DNA of 18,531 bases, taken from positions 1-18,531 of the forward strand of contig VAWV01000220.1 of assembly GCA_005883295.1 (NCBI GenBank), in the 5' to 3' direction. The first letter of the stretch is position 1. Each line of letters begins with the position of its first letter. The notes under the pieces are model-generated. The model was not told the origin of the DNA, made no database searches, and was given only the letters and a program-made list of their open reading frames with translations. Position numbers and translations under genes: made by a program. The stretch comes from Actinomycetota bacterium. Lineage in GTDB: Bacteria > Actinomycetota > Thermoleophilia > Solirubrobacterales > Thermoleophilaceae. Of this stretch, positions 13,669 through 18,531 are shown piece by piece.

Positions 13669-14907
13669 ATGCGCATCTGCCTCGTGTCGCAGGAGTACCC
13701 GCCCGAGACCGCGCGCGGCGGCATCGGCAGCCAGAACTGGACGAAGGCGCGCGCGCTCGCGCGGCTGGGTCACGAGGTGCACGTGCTATCGAGCGCGACG
13801 GGAGCGGCCGAGGGCCTCGTCACGCGTACGGACGACGGCGTGAGCGTGCACCGGATCGAGCCCCCGGGCGTCGAGTTCCCGGTCTACGAGGCGCCGGCGT
13901 ACTGGCTCGGCTACACGTGGTCGGTGCTGCGCGGCCTCCACGAGCTGATGGGCTCCCGCGAGTTCGACGTGATCGACTTCGCCGAGTACGGCGCGGAGGG
14001 GTTTGCCTACCAGCTCGACCGCACGCCGTGGAGCTTTGCGCCGGTGGTGGTGCAGCTGCACGGTCCGTTGTCGATGTTCGCCGATCGGATCGGCTGGCCC
14101 GAGCCCGGCAGCGAGCTGGAGCGCGTCGGCACCTTCATGGAGGAGGTCTCGATCCAGCGGGCGGATGCGCTGATGGCCTGCAGCGCGAACATCGCGGACT
14201 TCACCGCGCCGCGGCACGGCGTTCCGCGCGAGTCGATCGACGTGGTGCACTGCGGGGTCGACTCGGATGCCTTCAATCCGCCGCCCGCGGGCTACCGCGA
14301 AGGGCTCCCGCCCACGGTGCTGTTCGTCGGCAACCTTGCCGAGAACAAGGGTCTCGGCACCGTCCTCGACGCCGTGCTGTCCCTGCGTTCGAAGTGGCCC
14401 GAGCTCCAGCTGCGCGTCCTGGGCAAGGGCGAGGGCTCGTTCCTTGCCGACCTCCGGGAGCGCGCCCGGTCCGCAGGGGCGGAGGACGCCCTCGACCTGG
14501 CGGGTTTCGTCGGCGACCGCGAGGAGCTGCCCGGCCTCTACCGCTCGGCGCATGTCTTCGCCTCTCCGGCGCAGCACGAGGTCGGCGTGGCGAACGTTTA
14601 CCTCGAGGCGATGGCCTGCGGGTGCCCGGTGCTCGCGGCCGCCACCGGAGCCGCGCCGGAGGCGATAACGCATGACGAGTCCGGCTTGCTGGTGGCGCCC
14701 GGCGACGTGCCCGCCACCGCCGCGGCGCTCGATCGAATCCTCGGCGACCCGGCGCTTGCCGCGCGGATGGGCGAGGCCGGCCGGCGCCGGGTGGACGACT
14801 ACTTCTCGATCGATCGCTACGTGGAGCGCGTCCTCGGCACCTACGAGCGCGCCATTGCCGCGCCGGGGGCCGAGCGGCGCGAGCTCGAACCCGAGGGTGT
14901 CCCGTGA
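13669..14907 (+). CDS. GT4-type glycosyltransferase
   Basis: A 412-aa GT-B enzyme of family 4. The N-terminal domain begins MRICLVSQEYPPETARGGIG (1-20), the glycine-rich acceptor-side motif. The linker LPPTVLFVGNLAENKGLG (213-230) starts the donor-binding domain. HEVGVANVYLEAMACGCPV (303-321) holds the paired glutamates (Glu304 and Glu313) that hold the nucleotide sugar in a retaining enzyme. The chosen ATG lies 5 nt after the previous stop, and the protein then starts with the standard first strand; the frame is open further upstream but the sequence there is not protein-like. Cytoplasmic or membrane-peripheral, no transmembrane segment. The stop overlaps the next GTG by 4 nt. The donor sugar is not predictable. 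Confidence 0.9.
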   Translation: MRICLVSQEYPPETARGGIGSQNWTKARALARLGHEVHVLSSATGAAEGLVTRTDDGVSVHRIEPPGVEFPVYEAPAYWLGYTWSVLRGLHELMGSREFDVIDFAEYGAEGFAYQLDRTPWSFAPVVVQLHGPLSMFADRIGWPEPGSELERVGTFMEEVSIQRADALMACSANIADFTAPRHGVPRESIDVVHCGVDSDAFNPPPAGYREGLPPTVLFVGNLAENKGLGTVLDAVLSLRSKWPELQLRVLGKGEGSFLADLRERARSAGAEDALDLAGFVGDREELPGLYRSAHVFASPAQHEVGVANVYLEAMACGCPVLAAATGAAPEAITHDESGLLVAPGDVPATAAALDRILGDPALAARMGEAGRRRVDDYFSIDRYVERVLGTYERAIAAPGAERRELEPEGVP

Positions 14908-15959
14908 GAGTCAGCCTGGCCTACACGCACCTCTCCCATCACGCGGCGCGCTCCGGATACGACCAGGTGGTCCGGTACCTCGCGGATCGGGTGGCCGTCG
15001 ATCGTCTCGAGGCGAAGATGCCGCGGCATGTGCCCTGGCGGGCCTGGCAGTGGGCCGACCGCATGCTGGCGAGCGAGTGGTACGACATCTGGGCGCTCAC
15101 GATCGAGGCCGGCGCAGCGCGCCGGCTGATCGGCGGGCCCGAGACCGTCCACCTGCTCTACGCCGAGGACACCTACCGCCACCTCGGGTCGCTGCCGGCC
15201 GCGCTGCGAAATCGCAGGGCGCGGATCGTCTGCACCTATCACCAGCCGCCTGAGAAGCTGCGCGCGCTCCTGCCGAGCGACCGCAGGCTGCGGCGGCTCG
15301 ACGGCGCGGTGGCGCTGAACGCGGAGCAGGCGGCGTTCCTCGCCGAGCGGATCGGGGACGAGCGCGTGTTCACGGTGCCGCACGGCGTGGACACCAGCCA
15401 CTTCGCCCCGCGAAACGGAGCCGCTCCGCCTGCCGAGCCAGGCGCCGATCCCGTCTGCCTGTTCGTCGGCTCCTGGCTGCGCGACTTCGACGTGCTGGAT
15501 GAGGTGGTGCGCCTGGTCGGCGAGCGCGAGCCGGCGGTCCGCTTCCGGGTCCTCACCAGCGACGAGCGCCTGTCCACGCTTCGCGAGCTGCCGAACGTGG
15601 AGGCGGTCGGCCGGGTCGACGACGACGCGCTGCTGCGCGAGTACCAGTCGGCGGACCTGTTCCTGCTGCCGCTGACCGACTGCACCGCCAACAACTCACT
15701 CCTCGAGGCCATGGCCTGCGGCCTCCCGCTGGTCGCCACCGACGTCGGCGGGGTTCGGGACTACGCAAGCGTGGACTGCGCCGCACTCGTGCCGCCGCGC
15801 GACGGCCAGGCCATGGCGGAGGCAGTCCTCGCCCTGTGCCGGGACGACGGCCGGCGTGAGGCGATGGGCCGGGCGGCGCGCGGGCGGGCGCTCGAGCTCG
15901 ACTGGGACCGCGTGGCCGGGCGGCTGGTGGACGTCTACGAGGCGGTGGGCTCGGCGTGA
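14904..15959 (+). CDS. GT4-like glycosyltransferase, second copy
   Basis: A 351-aa GT-B enzyme, shorter than and only distantly similar to its neighbour. The N-terminus RVSLAYTHLSHHAARSGYDQ (2-21) has a first strand followed by a glycine loop. FTVPHGVDTSHFAP (156-169) and DPVCLFVGSWLRDFDVL (182-198) mark the domain junction. TANNSLLEAMACGLPLVATD (261-280) is the donor-binding region, with Glu268 as the second conserved glutamate; the first appears replaced by Asp259 in the LTDC context. The C-terminus (DWDRVAGRLVDVYEAVGSA) is the usual closing helix. GTG overlaps the previous stop, and the stop overlaps the following start, both by 4 nt. It probably acts on the same cytoplasmic glycan intermediate. 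Confidence 0.87.
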   Translation: MRVSLAYTHLSHHAARSGYDQVVRYLADRVAVDRLEAKMPRHVPWRAWQWADRMLASEWYDIWALTIEAGAARRLIGGPETVHLLYAEDTYRHLGSLPAALRNRRARIVCTYHQPPEKLRALLPSDRRLRRLDGAVALNAEQAAFLAERIGDERVFTVPHGVDTSHFAPRNGAAPPAEPGADPVCLFVGSWLRDFDVLDEVVRLVGEREPAVRFRVLTSDERLSTLRELPNVEAVGRVDDDALLREYQSADLFLLPLTDCTANNSLLEAMACGLPLVATDVGGVRDYASVDCAALVPPRDGQAMAEAVLALCRDDGRREAMGRAARGRALELDWDRVAGRLVDVYEAVGSA

Positions 15960-17125
15960 GCGGACTCCGGCTGGTCGTACTGGGGATGATGGGGCGCGTC
16001 CCCTTCGGGGGGCAGACCTGGCTCTACCTGAGCTGGCTCCGCGGGCTCTCCGAGCTCGGCCACGACGTCTGGTACGTGGAGGACGACTCCGTCTGGCCCT
16101 ACGACCCCGCCGTCAACGCGGTCACAGACGACTGCTCGTACGCGGCGGCTCATCTCGAGCGCTGCATGGAGCGGATCGGCCTCGCCGACCGCTGGGCGCT
16201 GCGGCTGGTGGGCAGCGAGGGCGCCTGCTACGGCATGAGCGAGTCCGCGCTCGACGGGCTCTACCGCTCGTGCGACGCGCTCCTGAACGTGGTCGGCGCC
16301 ACCGACCTGCGCGAGGAGCAGCTCCAGGCGCCGTTCCGGGTCTACGTCCAGACCGACCCGGTCACGGCGGAGCTGCGGCTGGCGGGCGGCGACGCGCACA
16401 CGCGCGAGGCGTTCGACAACCACCACGTGATCGCCACCTACGGCGAGAACTACGGCGCGGACGACTGCGGGGTGCCGATGAACGGCCATCGCTACGTGAA
16501 GACGCGCCAGCCGGTGGCGCTCGACCTGTGGCCGGCGGTCTTCGACGCCCAGGCGCGCCACTTCACGACGATCGGCAACTACCGCCAGGAGGGCGAGGAT
16601 GTGGTGTGGCGGGGAGACCGCTATTCGTGGAGCAAGCACGAGCAGTGGGAGCGCTACATCGATCTCCCACGCCGCACCGATCAATCGTTCTGCCTGGCGA
16701 TGCAGCCCGACGCGGAGGCCGACGCCCGGCGGCTGCGCGAGCATGGCTGGGACCTGACCCCGCCGCTCGAGATGTCGCTCGACCCGTTCGGCTCGTATCC
16801 CGGGTTCATCCGCGCCTCACGAGCGGAGTTCACGGTGGCCAAGGACCAGAACGTGCGACTCCGGAGCGGCTGGTTCAGCGAGCGAGACGCCTGCTATCTC
16901 GCGAGCGGGAAGCCGGTGGTCGCGCAGGACACCGGGTTCGGCAACGTCCTGCCTACCGGCGAGGGGCTCTTCGCCTTCTCGACCATGGAGGAGGCGCTCA
17001 CGGCGATCGAGGCGATCAACTCCGACTACGAGCACCACTGCGAGGCAGCCCGCGCGATCGCCGAGGAGTTCTTCGACGCCCCGGGAGTGGCATCGCGCCT
17101 GCTGACCGACGTGGGGGTTGCCTGA
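15956..17125 (+). CDS. CgeB-like GT-B glycosyltransferase
   Basis: A 389-aa protein. The N-terminal half starts with a Rossmann-like strand, LRLVVLGMMGRVPFGGQTWL (4-23), and has LSELGHDVWYVED (31-43). The C-terminal half has NVRLRSGWFSERDACYLASG (299-318), then KPVVAQDTGFGNVLPTGEGL (319-338) and FSTMEEALTAIEAI (341-354). This arrangement is characteristic of the CgeB-like / family-1-type group, in which the last motif binds the donor. It is unlike the two GT4 genes upstream. No signal peptide or membrane segment. GTG overlaps the previous stop by 4 nt, and the stop TGA shares its A with the next ATG. A transferase role in the same pathway is inferred; no member of this exact type can be assigned a substrate from sequence. 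Confidence 0.72.
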   Translation: MSGLRLVVLGMMGRVPFGGQTWLYLSWLRGLSELGHDVWYVEDDSVWPYDPAVNAVTDDCSYAAAHLERCMERIGLADRWALRLVGSEGACYGMSESALDGLYRSCDALLNVVGATDLREEQLQAPFRVYVQTDPVTAELRLAGGDAHTREAFDNHHVIATYGENYGADDCGVPMNGHRYVKTRQPVALDLWPAVFDAQARHFTTIGNYRQEGEDVVWRGDRYSWSKHEQWERYIDLPRRTDQSFCLAMQPDAEADARRLREHGWDLTPPLEMSLDPFGSYPGFIRASRAEFTVAKDQNVRLRSGWFSERDACYLASGKPVVAQDTGFGNVLPTGEGLFAFSTMEEALTAIEAINSDYEHHCEAARAIAEEFFDAPGVASRLLTDVGVA

Positions 17126-17817
17126 TGGTCCGGAACCTCGTCGTCAACGCGGACGACCTGGGCGCGTCGGAGGGCGTGAACCGCGGGATCGTGGAGTCCC
17201 ACGTGAACGGCATCGTGACCAGCGCGAGCCTCATGGTCACAGGCGCCGCCGCCGCGGAGGCCGTCGCGCTCGCCCGCGAGCATCCCCGGCTGGGGGTCGG
17301 CCTCCACTGGGACGTGTGGGGCGAGGACGAGCGGGAGTTCGACCTGGGAGACCACGGGGCCGTGCGCGATGAGTTCTCGCGCCAGCTGGACCGCTTCCAC
17401 CAGCTGATGGGCCGCGCACCCACGCACGTCGACTCGCACCGCCACGCCCACCGGGAGCCGGGCGTCATGGACTTGTTCCTCGACCTGGTCGAGCCGCTGG
17501 GGGTGCCGCTCCGCGGCGACGGGCGGGTCCGCTTCGTCGGCGGGTTCTACGCCCAATGGGAGTGGAAGGTCACCAACCTCGAGTACGTGTCCGTGCCGTT
17601 CCTCCAGCGGATGCTGCGCGACGAGGTCCCGGACGGTTGGACCGAGCTCTCGTGCCATCCGGGCTACCGCTCACCCGGCTACAGCGCGGTCTACCTCGCG
17701 GAGCGCGAGGAGGAGGTGCGCACGCTCACCGACCCGCGCGTGCGCGCGACCGTGGAGGAGCAGGGGATCCGGCTGCGGAGCTTCGACGAGGTGCCGGCGG
17801 TCGCGCCAGCCCGCTGA
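17125..17817 (+). CDS. ChbG/YdjC-like carbohydrate deacetylase
   Basis: A 230-aa protein of the YdjC/ChbG family, divalent-metal deacetylases that remove N-acetyl groups from short amino-sugar oligosaccharides. Family motifs are intact: VVNADDLGASEGVNRGIVES (6-25) with Asp10/Asp11, GVGLHWD with His61, HVDSHRHAH (101-109) with two metal-ligand histidines, and LSCHPG with His178. The ATG overlaps the upstream stop by one base. As the last gene of the operon it suggests that the glycan contains an N-acetylated sugar (such as GlcNAc) that is de-N-acetylated, a step common to many glycolipid and LPS-like pathways. No signal peptide, so it acts in the cytoplasm before export. Family members are usually slightly longer (~230-280 aa). 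Confidence 0.88.
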   Translation: MVRNLVVNADDLGASEGVNRGIVESHVNGIVTSASLMVTGAAAAEAVALAREHPRLGVGLHWDVWGEDEREFDLGDHGAVRDEFSRQLDRFHQLMGRAPTHVDSHRHAHREPGVMDLFLDLVEPLGVPLRGDGRVRFVGGFYAQWEWKVTNLEYVSVPFLQRMLRDEVPDGWTELSCHPGYRSPGYSAVYLAEREEEVRTLTDPRVRATVEEQGIRLRSFDEVPAVAPAR

Positions 17818-17837
17818 ACTCGAGAGCGCGTCGCGAA

Positions 17838-17866
17838 TTGACCCAAGCGCTCAGCGATGGTTCACT
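17838..17866 (+). promoter_or_regulatory. Possible promoter of the RTX-like gene
   Basis: TTGACC (17838-17843) and TTCACT (17861-17866) are 17 nt apart, and the start codon follows 8 nt later. The -35 is good and the -10 poor. If real, transcription would start next to the ATG at 17875, which fits the absence of a Shine-Dalgarno there. The 57-nt gap after the deacetylase gene holds no clear terminator. Confidence 0.3.
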
Positions 17867-17874
17867 GACGTCGA

Positions 17875-18531
17875 ATGCAGGCAGGGGGTGAGATCCGCGT
17901 CACGATCGCCGGTGCGGTCGTGGGGCTCTGCCTGCTGGCGTCCGTCATTGATCCGACTCGCGCCGCTGCGTCCTTCGATAGCTGCACCTATGACTCGGCT
18001 ACTCGGGAAGTCGATGCAACCTTTCGCGTGAATCACGACGCGCGGCTCTTCGTCGGTACCGGCGGCCAGATCAGCTCTGGCGACGTGTCGGGGAGCAGCG
18101 CGCCGTGCGACGGTGCGACGGTCTCGAACACGGACCTCGTACTGATCACGGGCGGCCCGGAGAGCGATCAGGTCTCGATCGACATGTCAGGGCCTGGCGG
18201 ACCGTTCGTGAAGCCCGGCACCTCCGATGAGATTCCCATCCACGTCGACCTCGGCGACGAGCCCTCTTGCGATCCGCAGACAGGCTGCACTGGGGAGACG
18301 CAGGCGGTGACGATCATCGGCACGCCCGGTCCCGATGACATTCGTGCCGGTGTCAACCATTCGTATGGCGTGGACCCCTTCCGGCAAAAGGTCAACGTCG
18401 ACGCGTCATCGGACGATGACCCGGACGTCTTGATCTCCGATACCTCGAAGATCGAGATCGATGGTGGGGGCGGCGCCGACACCATCGCCGGGCTCGGCGG
18501 GAGCGGTACCGGCTCAGACCCGGTCTCGTTG
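17875..18531 (+). CDS. Secreted RTX-like calcium-binding protein (3' end outside window)
   Basis: The first 219 codons of a gene that runs off the right edge. The N-terminus has a basic start, a hydrophobic core (IAGAVVGLCLLASVI, 11-25) and a likely cleavage site after TRAAA, i.e. a Sec signal peptide. The mature part is acidic and rich in Asp, Gly, Ser and Thr, with beta-type strands. VTIIGTPGPDDIRAG (145-159) and KIEIDGGGGADTIAGLGGSG (192-211) resemble GGxGxDxI calcium-binding RTX repeats. Cys37, Cys78, Cys132 and Cys138 could form disulphides. Codon use is less GC-biased (TAT, GAT, TTT, ATT and TCA appear often) than in the operon before it. The function is probably an extracellular or surface protein; the repeat domain may continue outside the window. 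Confidence 0.65.
   Translation, partial: MQAGGEIRVTIAGAVVGLCLLASVIDPTRAAASFDSCTYDSATREVDATFRVNHDARLFVGTGGQISSGDVSGSSAPCDGATVSNTDLVLITGGPESDQVSIDMSGPGGPFVKPGTSDEIPIHVDLGDEPSCDPQTGCTGETQAVTIIGTPGPDDIRAGVNHSYGVDPFRQKVNVDASSDDDPDVLISDTSKIEIDGGGGADTIAGLGGSGTGSDPVSL

Overview
The window is very GC-rich with strongly GC-biased third codon positions, many GTG starts, 4-nt stop/start overlaps, a PspA/PspAA pair and a secreted RTX-like protein. This suggests a high-GC actinobacterium, plausibly of the Thermoleophilia/Solirubrobacterales type. The lineage is inferred from style and gene content, not from a marker gene.

Layout. (1) 1-688: the 5' part of a minus-strand lipoprotein gene resembling cell-wall-binding repeat 2 proteins runs off the left edge. 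A divergent intergenic region follows. It holds two tandem ~95-bp copies of a hairpin repeat and two perfect-arm palindromes of TetR-operator type. (2) 689-4361: plus-strand housekeeping genes: acyl-CoA dehydrogenase, a CtaG-like cytochrome oxidase assembly membrane protein, PspA with PspAA (envelope stress), and a 62-aa protein resembling the middle and C-terminal part of a MerR regulator without its DNA-binding domain. A possible small antisense membrane ORF lies at 3896-4102. (3) 4371-5792: a minus-strand FAD-linked oxidoreductase of the berberine-bridge type. (4) 5793-6011: a divergent promoter region with a recognisable promoter in each direction and an 8-bp inverted repeat at the predicted transcription start of the rightward operon. 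(5) 6012-17817: nine tightly packed rightward genes, almost all joined by 1- or 4-nt overlaps. (6) 17875-18531: the 5' part of a secreted RTX-like protein gene with visibly less GC-biased codon use, running off the right edge.

The nine-gene operon is the most interesting part. In order it encodes: a glycoside-hydrolase-like TIM barrel fused to a GT2 glycosyltransferase with membrane segments and a C-terminal domain; a phosphotransferase of the aminoglycoside/choline kinase fold; an MsbA-like ABC exporter (TMD-NBD fusion); two tandem paralogous GT2 enzymes sharing an unusual C-terminal module; two GT4-like enzymes; a CgeB-like GT-B enzyme; and a ChbG/YdjC-like carbohydrate deacetylase. Together they look like a dedicated pathway that assembles, modifies and exports a glycoconjugate (glycolipid or oligosaccharide). 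The window shows no Wzx flippase, Wzy polymerase, initiating phosphoglycosyl transferase or sugar-nucleotide genes, so it does not look like a standard Wzx/Wzy capsule locus. The product, carrier and purpose cannot be read from the sequence.
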